Source of the DNA: Trema orientale
Taxonomy: Eukaryota > Streptophyta > Magnoliopsida > Rosales > Cannabaceae
Reading direction: 5' to 3'
DNA: 64,000 bases
NCBI GenBank assembly: GCA_002914845.1
Contig: JXTC01000515.1
Coordinates: 128,542-192,541, forward strand
Shown here: positions 46,478-60,105 of the stretch, in pieces
How positions within the stretch are numbered: the stretch's first letter is position 1
How the letters are laid out: the number at the start of each line of letters is the position of its first letter
The notes under the pieces: generated by a model
Databases searched by the model: none
What the model was told of the DNA's origin: nothing
Seen by the model: the letters and a program-made list of their open reading frames with translations, nothing else
Program-made: the position numbers and the translations under genes

Positions 46478-48824
46478 CAAAGCCGTGACTATTTGTAATT
46501 TTGTCTTGAAACAGTGGTAAATAGTGATATTCCAAAATTTCAGAAAATCGAGTACTTGAAATTTTAGGTTTTAGTCCTCAAAAGTGAGTAAATTACAAAA
46601 TCATGAAACTTTCTATTTCTTTTAATTTCTCAAGAAAAATCTTCGTTTAAAAATTGAGAGAAATTATAAATAATTAGTTTGGAAACTTTTACTAAATCAT
46701 GAAATTTAGTGAAACGTTCAATTTAAACATTAAGCCCAATGTCCAAATATTTACATAAAATTATTTGTATTTTCAAGTACTCAATTTAATGCCAAAGTCA
46801 TCCTCATACATCCACTTAGTATATACACTATTATTAGCTAAATAAAATTGATATAGAAAAGAAAGAGAATATGGAGTAGGAACCAACCAATGAAGAGGAA
46901 TGGAACTGCAAATACATATACCAAGTATGCTTGCCAAGCTACCAGACAATTAACCCAAAATAAATCAATACCTGAAAGTGGGAGGAAGTAGGGGGGGTGA
47001 GCACGTGAATGCTCAGTAGAGATTCGATTACAAGTTTTTATACATAAGAAATATACTCACGTTGAAGGTCCTGCATGGTTAGTATTCCATTCAAAACAGT
47101 TCACAAATCTATGTGGAAATCACAGTCCAATAGTTCAAATATTCCAAACCATTGTAAATTGTTCATCAAAACCAATACATATCTATTCAAGTCTTCACAA
47201 GTGCATTGAATACCACCTAATTTCGTAATGTCTAATGTATATGATATATGTGAGTTCTAGCCATCTATGTGATGACCGTAAGTTTTATTCCAGTCACATA
47301 TTTGGTGACCGTGAGTTCTCTTCTTTTTCTTTTTATTTCTTTTTCTTTTATATTCCAGTGTTTTGTTTAAACACCGTAATTCCAGTATCCTTTTGGTACA
47401 CCGTAATTCCGTTGGCGCCACGTGAGATGTATATGCAACGCAAATGCTATATGAATGACAGAATAAGGATATGCACCATTTCTACAAAATCTCAAAATAA
47501 CCATGCAGTATTCTTTAATCAAACATCATTTAGTCCTCAAAACTGAGTTCTCAAATCATTTGGGATTTTCCAAAAATTTCGGCATTATAACAGTCATTTT
47601 TTACCAAAACCAAAAAATCCAATTTCCTGCAGAAAATAGTTTAATACAGTATGTATGACACGCCAACTAATGTGACGTGCCTCCCAGGCAGTTTATATCT
47701 CAAATCAGGTCATAAACAGATATAAACATAATTTTTATAAATCATTTCACGAAATTCCATATTTATCAAAAATATGTGAAAACTAAATTTAAACCAATTC
47801 AAAGATCAGGTAATCGAATCTCTACCTCAATTGAGTGTCCAAATAGCTTTACGGGGCTATGGAGAAAGTTTGGCGTCGTTTGGATGTCGTTAGAAGGGTC
47901 GAGTGTCGTTTTCGAATCTTTGATCGATAGGTTTGAAAACTCGATTTTCAAACAGAGCATCAATTCGTGAAACGGATTTCATCACTGAATTCAGAACACC
48001 CAAAAATCCTAGGTTAGACATATAATTTGACCGATTTGGATGTGGGCCCTCCGGCACACAAATCGAGGTAAATTTGAACCGTCCCATTTCGTTTTTCGGG
48101 CCCGTTTCAGAACATAGTCAATATATATATCATTTTCAACGTAGATTCCAAAAATGATATTATTTTCAAAATCTAACGGTCCGATCGAAAAGTTAACTCC
48201 GAAACTATTTACACACAAAACTGTCCAATGAAATTAAAATCAAACGAAGCAAAATTGAGACATGAGACACCTACCACAAGATTGCCCACGAGGAGAGGAG
48301 TCCACGGCGACCAATTTCGCGCGAACGGCGGCCGGAATAGTCTCCGGCGAGCGTTTTGGTCCGCGGTGTTTTCTACATTTTTTCGGCAATCGGATACTCC
48401 GGTGAGGCTGGGTCCAGTGGTGATGTGATCGTCCAGCGGTGGCGCGTCAAAGCCGGGTGGTGGCGGGCTTCAACGGCGGCCGGAGGAGGAACTGCGGTGG
48501 CTGGCCTTGGAGGTTCGTCGCGAAGGCCTCGTGGGAGAAGAAGGAAAAGAGGGGGGATTTAAAGATAATTTCTGAAACTGTTGGGACATGTGTCAGCTTC
48601 TGGTCAATCGGTCACTATTTTGGTTATTTACACTTTGACCTGATTTTTTGAAAATCTTCTCAAAAATACGCTTAAATAATTATATTTTTACCCCAATCTT
48701 CAAACTTTCTTTACAAATTTGCCCAAATGAATCTAGACCCAATTCCGTCCAGATTCATCCAATAATCCGATTTTTTTTGGGTCAAAAGACCATTTTACGC
48801 TTACAATTTTTAGGGGGTTTTACA
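46475..48824 (-). repeat. 3' LTR of the large retrotransposon
   Basis: It aligns with 52850-55141 over almost its whole length. It includes a GC-rich block (about 48270-48560), conserved between the LTRs, that creates short shadow open frames. The purine-rich tract on the minus strand adjoins it at about 48825-48842. Confidence 0.88.
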
Positions 48825-51800
48825 TCCTTCCCTCCTTCAAAGAATTTCGTCCCGAAATTCAAATACGACAGAGGTAAAAGTAAAACAACAAGGAGTAATA
48901 AGTCATCGGTCATAGAGTGTAGGAGTAACAAATTAAACACTGGTTAAATCAAGAAGTGTAAAACATTCACTTCTTACTTGGTGTTAGGACTCCGCCAATA
49001 TACCAATGCTACACAAAGGTATATGATAAGGACGTGCACAAGGAGATACAGAATCGCAAAATAACTCATCAACAAGTATAAGACCTCGATACTAGAAATT
49101 TGGGAACGATAACTCTGAGTCGGAAATTAATCACAGAAGTAGTAACGACACCCAAAATAAGAAGTCGAGAATACATGACTCTCACAACCAGAACACTGAT
49201 TGTTAGGCACCAAATAAGTATAGCAGATCAAGTATATACAATATCGTCCCCAGATCATACTAGATCAATAACACACTGGGACCATTCCACTTATCTGCGG
49301 TTAAACTTGGTCTTAAACAATCACTGAGTCCAAGGACTCTAACAAAATTCTTATCAAGACAAGATTGCTCCTTAACAGGATTTCGAATGGGAAACAAGTA
49401 CACTTGTGTTACACCAGACACAAGATGGATGAGTTTAGAGGTAAAAAACGACAATAAGAGTACAATGACATAAGTCACTTACTGTTCCTCATAACGAGTG
49501 AGTAACGATTATGTATACAAGACATTCCTAGTCAAAGACAAGACTAGAATTACCATGAATGGAAACCTCCAACACAGAAGCACATAGCACAACAAATGCC
49601 AATAGAACCACAATAGTCCAAGCATATAAAATGCAAGTATCCATATAACAAATATTGTCCAAAGACTTCCTAAGTCTTTTATCCACGGTAATATCACAGG
49701 GTATTAACTCATACTACAATTAAACCCAGAGACTGTCCAAATTTCTTTGCCCAATATAGGATTATTATAACAATCCCAAATCATCAATCACCTCCAAAGA
49801 CTCTCTAAGTCTTTGGTATAAAGGTAGTCATATAGAAATGACTCAGTACCCAATACACAGATAAAACTGTTATCAACACTATAATGCCCCAGAAATAAGG
49901 TTCCAATAGGATAGGCTGTCTCTGCAGCGACACCTGTCTCCTATCTAACCTCATTTTGTTTTAAAAAATCATAAACAATTTTTCGAAAATATTTTTTTTT
50001 AAAAACATGTGACACAAAATCAGGGGCATATAGGAATACTACACCAGTTTACAATAAGGTTTCACCTTGGCCATTAGTAAACTAAACTTGAACTTTAAGT
50101 ATTCCTTTTCGAAAATATAATAACAAGAGTCCAACGACTCTCAATATAGACTCATAAGTGAACTGATCCCTACGCCATCAATTATACCACCATAATGATG
50201 CTTAGATCTATCTCAAATCAAGTAGGAGTCACAAGTTGAACTCAATACCAATGAACTCAATGATGACTCTAATCCACAATAGATTATAACAAGGGGGGTC
50301 TCCAATAATTACCAAAAGTCAGTACAAGCAAAGTACCACAAGTAGTACTTACTCATTAATACCAAGAGAGAATACACCAACAAGATTGAATCTTGTCATC
50401 ATCAATCAATCAATTTTATGTCTAACACACCAATTCCACTTACTATGCTAAGTAAGTACGATAAAAAGAAGTTTTTATGCTTGATATATAGTTTATTAAT
50501 TAAACTATCAAGTACTTAAAACATATCAACTTCTTTTAGATCCTAGTTTAACATAATAGAAATTTTCTCAAAATGTCAAAGCTTTTCCAAAGTTTTCAAA
50601 CACGTCTCCAATAGATTCTAAAAGCGTATTTTTTTTATATTGGCAAATCTCATTATGCAAATAGTTTCTTATTGTCCTTCATTAATGGAAAAGCTTTTGA
50701 TAATACTTTAGTGAAGCTTTCTTTAGGTTTTACAACTTTAAAGTCACCACATTTTATTAATTTTATTAAAAACAGTTTTTATAAGATATTTTAACAATAG
50801 GAAGAACCTATAAAGCATTTTAGAAAATAATAGAGTGTGTCAAGTGTAATATATATATATATATTTTAACCTCACACAAATTGTAAAATATGTATTATAG
50901 AAAAGAACCTTTTCGTGTAGCCAACTGACTTATAATATGCACAACTCTATGAGTTTAAAAGTTCAATTTATGTTTTTAAAGAAAATATCACTCATTAATA
51001 TGCATACTCAAAATTTTACCAAATGCTAAATCAGGTATATCAATCCATAACCCTTATCTATTTGAAAATCCAAGTTTCATGTATCAAATAGTTTAAATTT
51101 TAATTTCAGATAAAATAAGATGTATCATCATGCACCACCTAAGTCTTTTCAAGGCTTAGGTATTCAAAACCAAAATTATAGTTATTCAAAATTCATATAA
51201 AATACCATCCCAAGTCTCCAACACAAGGAGTTCCCAACACTTAGGATATCAAATCAAATCAACCACACAAGTGCTCAATCATTTAATTGAGACCAACAAA
51301 GTAAAGTGAATCCCAACTTGACTTAACCAATCAATGAACATCTATTAACCAATAAGGATTCAACAATCCGTTCAATACCAAAATCATGTATAGCTCAATA
51401 AAGCAAGTTTCACACATAATAAGAGGTTTGGAAGAATAAGCATTTCAAATAACAAGGCATATAAAGCCATTATGACAAGATTTTACAAAACTTCCAAACT
51501 AAGTTTTCAAAATATAAACTTTCTCCATTTACACAAGGTTCCATACATGCTAACAAAACTAATTTTACTTAGCAAAATTCTTGTAACAAGACATTATACA
51601 TTTAATTTTCAGAAATATATGTACAATCCTCCAAGAATTTACATGCATATCGAATTGAATCACACCAATGATTACTTTTAAAAATACAAACTTTTTTTTC
51701 TTTCTTTTTTTTTTTTTGTAAAATGTTTTCATACAAATTTCCATAAACATCTTACATTTAAGTCCAGGTTACTTTACAAATCAATTTTCCAAAGCTGTCC

Positions 51801-52833
51801 TTAGATTCAGAATCAAGTAACAAGTAGAAACTCGGTAATTTTTAATAATCGTATTTACTATATTCAAAATTAGGAAAAACATTTAGGATTTTTTTATTTT
51901 ATTATTTTTTTTTATTTTTTTTATTTTAATAATCTTTGAAAAATATGAACCACATATTCACATACACTTAACCATTATTCACAATTTAAAATGTATACGG
52001 TTCATTTGAAAACAAAGATAATTTACTGATCAAATGCAAAATGCCTAACTCATTCAAGACCAAAATTATCAAATGGGAATTTTTCAATCTTTCAAAACCA
52101 ATTAATCAGGTTTTAAGTCTAACCAATTTTAAAAATTTCTAAAATTCTACATTTAAGGGCCACATAAATAAATTTGGCAAACCAATACAATGCAACATTC
52201 AAGCAAACATTACATATTATACCAATAAGTCAGTCCACAAGTAATATCTCATACAGAAAGATATTATCAATTTGAAATTTCCCAACATAAACATCAATCC
52301 ATTAATAAAAATTAATATATCTTGACCTTCCAAAAGTTCTATTAATACATAATATAAGACCATGGAAACGAATTATCAAACATTCAAACTGATTAATCAC
52401 ACACAAACAATTTCCAAGAAATTTAAATCACAATCCCACAAGCACAAATAATGTCAAGTCATGCCAATCAAGACACAATATACTGCAGCTATCTTAGAAC
52501 CTACGTGGTTCGTATAGCTTATCATAGTAATGGATATATGAGTACAGGAGTGAATGTCCATTTGAATTAAGGAACTTTAGCAGGAGTAGAATTCACTAGT
52601 CTCGTGTCATCCCCGACACTTCTGAGACTATAATTTCAGAGTACTACCATCCCAAGGATACCAGAGTTCCATTTTAGGGAGGTAAACAAAGGATTCAGAA
52701 TGAATCAGAACAAAGACAACCTATTTAGCCAACTCCTAAGTGATGTATGAGGTATTTATCAAATATTTCCTCAAAACCCTTTTTAAATACCAAAATATCA
52801 CGGGCAAGATCCCAGACGGATCTGAAGCCTAAA

Positions 52834-52845
52834 GCTCTGATACTA
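52834..52845 (-). other. Primer-binding site of the large retrotransposon
   Basis: On the minus strand it reads TAGTATCAGAGC, one mismatch from the common TGGTATCAGAGC complement of plant initiator methionine tRNA. It lies 4 bases inside the right LTR and fixes the element's direction. Confidence 0.8.
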
Positions 52846-52849
52846 AAAC

Positions 52850-55141
52850 TGTCACGACCGGAAACCCAAGGTCGTGACTATTTGTAATTTTGTCTTGAAA
52901 CAGTGGTAAATAGTAATATTCCAAAATTCCAGAAAATCGAGTACTTGAAATTTTAGGTTTTAGTCTTCAAAAGTGAGTAAATTACAAAATCATGAAACTT
53001 TCCATTTCATTTAATTTCTCAAAAAAAATCTTCATTTAAAAATTGAGAGAAATTATAAATAATTAGTTTGGAAACTTTTACTAAATCATGAAGTTTAGTG
53101 AAACGTTCAATTTAAACTTTAGGCCCAATGTCGAAATATTTACATAAAATTATTTGTATTTTTAAGTACTTAATTTAATGCCAAAGTCATCCTCATACAT
53201 CCACTTAGTATATACACTATTATTGGCTAAATAAAATTGATATAGAAAAGAAAGAGAATATGGAGTAGGAACCAACCAATGAAGAGGAATGGAACTGCAA
53301 ATACATATACCAAGTATGCTNAGTAGAGATTCGATTACAAGTTTTTATACATAAGAAATATACTCACGTTGAAGGTCCTGCATGGTTAGTATTCCATTCA
53401 AAACAGTTCACAAATCCATGTGGAAATCACAGTCCAATAGTTCAAATATTCCAAACCATTGTAAATCGTTCATCAAAACCAGTACATATCTATTCAAGTC
53501 TTCACAAGTGCGTTGAATACCACCTAATTCCGTAATGTCTAATGTATATGACATATGTGAGTTCCAGCCATCTATATGATGACCGTAAGTTTTATTCCAG
53601 TCACATATTTGGTGACCGTGAGTTCTCTTCTTTTTCTTTTTATTTTTTTTCTTTTATATTCCAGTGTTTAGTTTAAACGCCGTAATTCCAGTGTCCTTTT
53701 GGTACACCGTAATTCCGTTGGCACCACGTGAGATGTATATGCAATGCAAATGCTATATGAATGACAGAATAAGGATATGCACCATTTCCACAAAATCTCA
53801 AAATAACCATGCAGTATTCTTTAATCAAACATCAGTTAGTCCTCAAAACTGAGTTCTCAAATCATTTGGGATTTTCCAAAAATTTTGGCATTATAACAGC
53901 CATTTTTGACCAAAACCCAAAAATCCAATTTCCTACAGAAAACAGTTCAATACAGTATGTATGACACGTCAACCAGTGTGACGTACCTCCCAGACAGTTT
54001 ATATCTCAAATCAGGTCATAAACAGATATAAACACAATTTTTATAAATCATTTCACGAAATTCTATATTTATCAAAAATATGTGAAAAATAAATTTAAAC
54101 CAATTCAAAGATCAAGTAATCGAATCCCTACCTCAATTGAGTGTCCAAATAGCGTTACGGGGCTATGGAGAAAGTTTGGCGTCGTTTGGGTGTCGTTAGG
54201 AGGGTCGAGTGTCGTTTTCGAATCTTTGATCGATAGGTTTGAAAATTCGATTTTCAAACGGAGCATCAATTTGTGAAACGGACTTCACCACTGAATTTAG
54301 AACATCCAAAAACGCTAGGTTAGAAATATAATTTGACCGATTTGGATGCGGGCCCCACGACACGCAAATCGAGAAAAATCTGAGCCGTCCCATTTCGTTT
54401 TTCGGGCCCGTTTCAGAGCATAGCCAATATATATATCATTTTTCACCATTTTCAACGTAGATTCCAAAAATGATATTATTTTCAAAATCTAACGGTCCGA
54501 TCGAAAAGTTAACTCCGAAACTATTTATATACAAAACTGTCTAACGAAATTAAAATCAAACGAAGCAAAATTGAGACATGAGACACCTACCACGAGATTG
54601 CCCACGAGGAGAGGAGTCCACGGCGACTAATTTCGCGGCGAACGGCGGCCGGAATCATCTCCGGCAAGCGTTTTGGTCCGTGGCATTTTCTACATTTTTC
54701 TGGCGATCGGATACTCTGGCGAGGCTGGGTCTAGTGGCAATGTGATCGTCCGGCGGTGGCGCGTCAATGCTGGGTGGTGGCGGCCTTCAACGGCGGCCGG
54801 AGGAGGAGCTGCGGTGGCTGGTCGTGGGGGTTCGTCGCGAGGGCCTCGTGGGAGAAGAAGGAAAAGAGGGGGGATTTAAAGATAATTTCTGAAACTGTTG
54901 GGACACGTGTCAGCTTCTGGTCAATTGGTCATTGTTTTGGTTATTTACACTTTGACCCGATTTTCTGAAAATATTCTCAAAAATACCCTTAAATAATTAC
55001 ACTTTTACCCCAATTTTCAAACTTTCTTTACGAATTTGCCCAAATGAATCTGGACCCAATTCCGTCCAAATTTATCCAATAATCTGATTTTTTTTGGGTC
55101 AAAAGACCATTTTACCCTTACAATTTTTAAGGAATTTTACA
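52850..55141 (-). repeat. 5' LTR of the large retrotransposon
   Basis: On the + strand it begins TGTCACGACC and ends TTTTACA. It is the better preserved LTR at its outer end. The single N at 53321 replaces about 80 bp that the sister LTR has. Confidence 0.88.
53321..53321. other. Single N marking a collapsed assembly gap
   Basis: In the sister LTR the sequence between CCAAGTATGCT and AGTAGAGATTCG is about 80 bp long, and a related LTR at the right edge also has this segment. Here it is replaced by one N, so sequence is missing and the distance is wrong. Confidence 0.85.
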
Positions 55142-57215
55142 ACTACCTTAGTCCGGCCCACCAAACAAGGCCTAAAAGAATATCCAAATAAATTGAGAAA
55201 ACTACACCATATGTCCCTTTTTACAGCTATGTATTAATGAATATCTCATTTTTATTTTATTGATAAAAATATCCATTTTTAAGTTTTAATTATTCTACTT
55301 TACCATTATACCTTACGTAAGTTAATTTAATATATTCATGTATATAATTAATTTGCCAATATATATAATTCATTTACCGGTGATTGAATAAAAAGTAAAT
55401 GAACTTAAAACACAAATATTTCTTGGTGCGGTAATTGCATTATATTGTATCATACCATTTATTGTATTGTATGATACTTATATCAAACAATATTATTTTA
55501 TTACGATGTTAGAAAAGAAGGCTAAAAACGTAACTTAAACTAGTATTTAATTGGTTTTAAATTAAATAAAGTCTCAAACTTTATGTATTTCACTTGTGCA
55601 ACAAAACGAAAAGTTACATCACATGTTACGGATAGTACTTCATTTTACAAAAGCCAATTCTCTGATGAAGAAAAGGGCTGTTCTTGTGGTAGCTCATATA
55701 TAGACTACATACAGCAAGACAACGTAGCAATCCTTATGAGGGAGAAATAGTTGAAAGCGGCACTCTCATTCATGAGCTTCTTTACTTGGTGTTTATACTT
55801 CCCTGTTTGGAGGCCCAATTACAAGAAACCAAAGAGCAAATGGGAACTGGAATATCATATTATGTAAAAGACAAGTGAAGTTTGTCACGTAGAGAGATCG
55901 TGTTTCCCCAATTATGACTTTTGTAGAGTTTTGTCCCTGAACTTTTTTACTGTTGCATATCCCCAATAAATTATTTGTTAGGGATGTGGTTTCTTCGTAA
56001 CTTCTGTGTATAACTAATGAAAAATGCTCATGTGAAACTTTTTATTTAATAATTTTTTTCTATTATTTTACTTTAAAAAATTAAGTTACATACAAAATAA
56101 AATAAAATATACTTTTAATTATCTTTTTTTTGGTACTCTTTCCCCTCTCTCCCACTTTCACCTGCCTCTCTCTTCCTCTCTCCCCTCAACATCCCAAGTC
56201 CCAAAGAAGCAAAATCTATAAAGTTTATCTCACTATGATCGAATTTCCAAGGACAAAATCTCATTTGTAAATGAGGATTTTAGAGCAATTTTTTCAGTGG
56301 CAAAATAGTTTATTATACTAGCAATACTTCTAGTGATGGACGTATTCCACAGGAAAAAGGTTTATATTTCTTCTTCTTTTTGCTAAAGACGCTTTGGAAA
56401 GGACCAAATCTATAACAAATTATTTATAGAGGGGATGAATACAACAGAAAAAAGAATTTGAGAAACAAAATTTTACGAGTGCCGTAAATCAGGAAAAAAA
56501 TACAATTTGATAAACATTCTATCACCTTTGGTAAATCGCTGGTCCGATAAGTAACTAGAGTTAACACACGATTTCCAACATGCTGTCCCGCCCTTCATCA
56601 TGGATGAACATTGTAATCATAGATTGACTATGAATATTGTAAAGACCATATATTTGTGTAGAAGAGTGTTTTTATTTAGGACTATCCACAGCTTCACGTT
56701 GTAGATGATAGAAAATTTTGTTTCTTAAAAGAAAAAAATTAAATGAGAATATTCTAGAATGCAACAGATTCTATTCATGTGTACCGATCGATTTTTGGTA
56801 GATTAAATAGGTGTGGCTGGGTTCCGTTTAAATATGGGTACGATATGGTATTCCAATAGTATCTATATTTTATTTACAAAAAAAAAAAATGTCTATTTCT
56901 TGATAATTCTATTTTCATTTTTTCTCCTTTCTAGAAGCTTAAATATTTGCTTTAATAATTATATGCTATTTATTGTGGAACAGATCAGATAATCCCCTAA
57001 AAAAAAAAGAGAAAAGGGAGAAAGAGAAGGAAAAAGAAAAAAAAAAAAAAAAAGATGATGCTAGCTACATATCCTAGAATTTGTACCAAAACATGTGACA
57101 TATGAATTATTAGCATTTAATTGGTGCATTAGAACTTATCATAAATAGATCATCAAATTCACCATTACATTTACGAATTGAATGTTAATAATTCATATGT
57201 CATGTGTGTTGTTAT
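55142..57215. other. Intergenic region
   Basis: AT-rich DNA with a CT-rich patch near 56140-56200 and a purine-rich tract near 57000-57055. No coding sequence or named repeat was recognised. Confidence 0.45.
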
Positions 57216-57224
57216 TAAAAATTT

Positions 57225-57402
57225 GAGTAATGCTATGGGTACCAGTGGTGCCTAATACCACAATGATGTGTCAGTTTGTCACTGGTTAATCGTAATTATA
57301 ATTTAAATGTGGCCCATGTGAGACCCAGTTTATTAATTAAATCATCCAATGACAGACATTTCATTGTGGTAATGGGCACTACTGGTGCTTATAGCATTGC
57401 TC
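57225..57402. mobile_element. Mutator-type MITE (GAGCAATGCTAT family), copy 2
   Basis: The ends are GAGTAATGCTATGGGTACC and the complement of GGTGCTTATAGCATTGCTC. It is flanked by the perfect 9-bp target duplication TAAAAATTT (57216-57224 and 57403-57411). Relative to copy 1 (43487-43670) it lies in the opposite direction, judged by the asymmetric middle. Confidence 0.9.
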
Positions 57403-57634
57403 TAAAAATTTGGTATAAATTTGGACATATCTAGCATTATTTTAAAATAATTAGGAATATTTTTATAGAAGCGTTTTGGCAACCAGAAATACATTGAACT
57501 GTAATAAATGTACTTATTATTTGGTGGAAAAAGTCAAAGGCATTTATATGATTTCTATCTAAATTTTATTTTACTTATTAAAAAACGTTCATGGTTTATA
57601 CAGTAAATTTATCATAAGTTTTCCATTAAAATAA

Positions 57635-57806
57635 GGGGAGGGCTACAGTAGGGGCGCCCCTACGTAGGGTCATGTCTTAATTATCGTTGGATGGGAATCT
57701 GTGGAGAATAACGGGAATATGTAGAGAATCTATTTATATACAGATTCCAATCCAACGGTGAATAGACAGGGCCTTACGTAGGAGCGCCCCTACTGTAGAC
57801 CCGCCC
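57635..57806. mobile_element. Mutator-type MITE family A, copy 2 (subfamily II)
   Basis: It begins GGGGAGGGCTACAGTAGGGG and ends CCCCTACTGTAGACCCGCCC. The interior uses the variant TTATCGTTGGATGGGAATC, shared only with the copy at 60712. Flanking 9-mers do not match cleanly, so the duplication has decayed or the locus has rearranged. Confidence 0.85.
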
Positions 57807-58526
57807 TAGTAAATTTATCATAAACTTTCCTTAAAAAGAAAATAAGTTTTAGATGGAAAAGATATAAATATGTTTCTATCTAAAACTTATTTCTTTAAAA
57901 AGGAAAAACTTATGATAAAAAATCACATGATACATATGGTAAAATTATCATAATTTTTTCTTAAAAAGAAAATTATTTTTAGATAGAAAATGTATAAATG
58001 TGTTTCTATCTAAAACTTATTTCCTTTTAAGGAAAAACTTATGACAAAAAAATCACATGGCATATATAATAAACTTATATTTTAGTGTATTTCTGGTGTG
58101 ATTTATTATATTAAAAAAAATTAGGAATATTTGTTTTTAAGCATTTTGGTAACCTGAAAATAGAAATACGCGGGAGTATTGAAAAAGTAATTTTAATTAC
58201 TCAGGTAGAAAAAATCAAAAGCATTTATATGTTTTCTATATGAGACATTTTGTTTTTAAAGAGAACTTTTTATAAACTTACTATATAAACCATGTGTTAT
58301 ATAGTAAATTTATCAAAACTGTTCCCTAAATGTATGTGTCTCAGATAGAAAACGCATAAATACATTTGAGTTTCTTTACCTAAATAATTAAAACTACCAT
58401 TTTTTTTATATAACCAGAAATATATGGCGTGTAAAAAAAGTGGTAGTTTTAATAATTTAGGTAGGACAGTTATACGTTTTCTATATGAAACATTTTGTTT
58501 TTAAAGAAACCTTTTGATAAATTTAA

Positions 58527-58696
58527 GGACGCGTCTACAGTAGGGGCGTCTCTGCGTAGGGCTCTGTCTATACACCGTTTGATGGAAATCTGTGTATAAA
58601 CAGATTCCCCACAGATTTCCGTTATTCCCCACAGATTCCCATCAAACGGTGTATAAAGGGGAGCCCTACGTAAGGGCGCCCCTACTGTAGCCCTCC
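58527..58696. mobile_element. Mutator-type MITE family A, copy 3 (subfamily I)
   Basis: It begins GGACGCGTCTACAGTAGGGG and ends CCCCTACTGTAGCCCTCC. The flanks TAAATTTAA and TAAATTATT share their first six bases, a probable decayed 9-bp duplication. It has the same orientation and variant bases (GTCTCTGCGTAGGG) as the copy at 58862, 165 bp away. Confidence 0.87.
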
Positions 58697-58861
58697 TAAA
58701 TTATTAAAATTTCTTTTTTTACACACCGATATATCTGGTTACCAAAACGTTTAAAAAAATATTCCTAATTTTTTAAAATATTAAATCATATCAAAAATAC
58801 ACGGGAGTGTAAAAAAATGGTAGTTTTAATTATTTAGGTAGAGAAAATCAAATGTATTTAT

Positions 58862-59033
58862 GGGCACGTCTACAGTAGGGGCGTCTCTGCGTAGGGCCCT
58901 GTCTATACACCGTTTGATGGGAATCTGTGTATAAACAGATTCCCCATAAATTCCCGTTATTCTCCACAGATTCCCATCAAACGGTGTATAAAGGGTGGCC
59001 TTACGTAGGGGCGCCCCTACTGTAGCCCTCCCC
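58862..59033. mobile_element. Mutator-type MITE family A, copy 4 (subfamily I)
   Basis: It is 172 bp, beginning GGGCACGTCTACAGTAGGGG and ending CTACTGTAGCCCTCCCC. It has the perfect 9-bp target duplication TGTATTTAT (58853-58861 and 59034-59042), which defines the element's ends and its Mutator class. Confidence 0.94.
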
Positions 59034-59933
59034 TGTATTTATACGTTATTTATCGGAGATATTTTTTTTTTAAGGAAAGCTATATATCACATGGTACATA
59101 TGGTAAATTTATCATAAATTTTCCTTAAAAAAATATGTTTCAAATAAAAAAGGTATAAATGCATTTGATTTTTATTACCTAAATAATTAAAATTGCCTTT
59201 CTTAAAAGTCCATTTAAACTTCCGTGTATTTCTGGTATGGATTTAATATATTAAAAAAATATATACGAATGTTTTCTTTTGAAATGTTTTGGTAACCCGA
59301 AACGGGAGTGCAAAAAAGAAAAGTAGTTTTAACAATTTAGGTAGGGAAAATTAAATACATTTACACTTTTTCTACATGAGACATTTTTTCAAAAGGAAAA
59401 CGTATATACGTATGGTAAAGTTATTATATATCACATGGATTATATAGCTAAACTTTTCCTTATAATAAATATGTTTCAGATAGAAAACCTATAAATGCAT
59501 TTGATTTTCTCTACCTAAATAATTTAAAACTACTTTTTTTTTTTTTACTCCCGTGTATTTTTGGTAATTTAAAACAATTAGGAATTTTTTTTAAAGCGTA
59601 TTGGCAACTAGAAATACACTTAACTATTGAAAAAAAAAAAAAGCTTTAACTATCATGGGTAAAGAAAATCAACGCATTTATACATTTTCAAACTAAAACT
59701 TATTTTTCTTTTTTATAGAACTCTTTTTATAAATTGATTATATGAACCATGTGATTTTTTAAGTGGAAAAAAAAAACAACTACATGGTTTATATAGTAAA
59801 TTAATCATAATTTCTCTAAAGAAAATAAGTTTTAGATAGGAGACAGATAAATGCGTTCGGCTTTCTAGACGCACATAATTGAGGGAATTAGAAAGCTATT
59901 TTTCAGCTTCAGACTATTTCTAGTGTGATTTAA

Positions 59934-60105
59934 GGGGAGGGTTACAGTAGGGGCGCTCCTACATAAGGCCACCTTTTATACACCGTTTGATGAGAATTTG
60001 TGGGGAATAACGGGAATCTGTGGAGAATCTGTTTATACACAGATTCCCATCAAACGGTGTATAGACAGGACCCTACGCAGGGACGCTCCTACTGTAGACG
60101 CGCCC
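59934..60105. mobile_element. Mutator-type MITE family A, copy 5 (subfamily I)
   Basis: It is 172 bp, beginning GGGGAGGGTTACAGTAGGGG and ending CTACTGTAGACGCGCCC. The perfect 9-bp target duplication is GTGATTTAA (59925-59933 and 60106-60114). It has the opposite orientation to copies 3 and 4. Confidence 0.94.

Larger units (their letters stand above)
46475..55141 (-). mobile_element. Large LTR retrotransposon without recognisable coding capacity (LARD-like)
   Basis: LTRs of about 2.3 kb lie at 46475-48824 and 52850-55141. The 4.0-kb interior shows no gag or pol signature on either strand. Minus orientation follows from the primer-binding site next to the right LTR (GCTCTGATACTA at 52834-52845, i.e. 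TAGTATCAGAGC on the minus strand, initiator-Met type) and from the purine-rich tract next to the left LTR. The LTRs start TGTAAAA and end GGTCGTGACA in element orientation. By eye they differ by about 3%, which suggests a fairly recent insertion. It appears non-autonomous. The outer end of the left LTR is worn, so no target duplication can be read. Confidence 0.85.

Noticed and set aside
48228-48651. Overlapping short open frames with R- and G-rich products
   Set aside because: They come from the GC-rich block of an LTR, recur in the sister LTR, and show no protein family signature.
58527-59033. MITE copies 3 and 4 as one tandemly duplicated insertion
   Set aside because: Their flanking 9-mers differ (TAAATTTAA versus a perfect TGTATTTAT pair), so they inserted separately despite shared variants.
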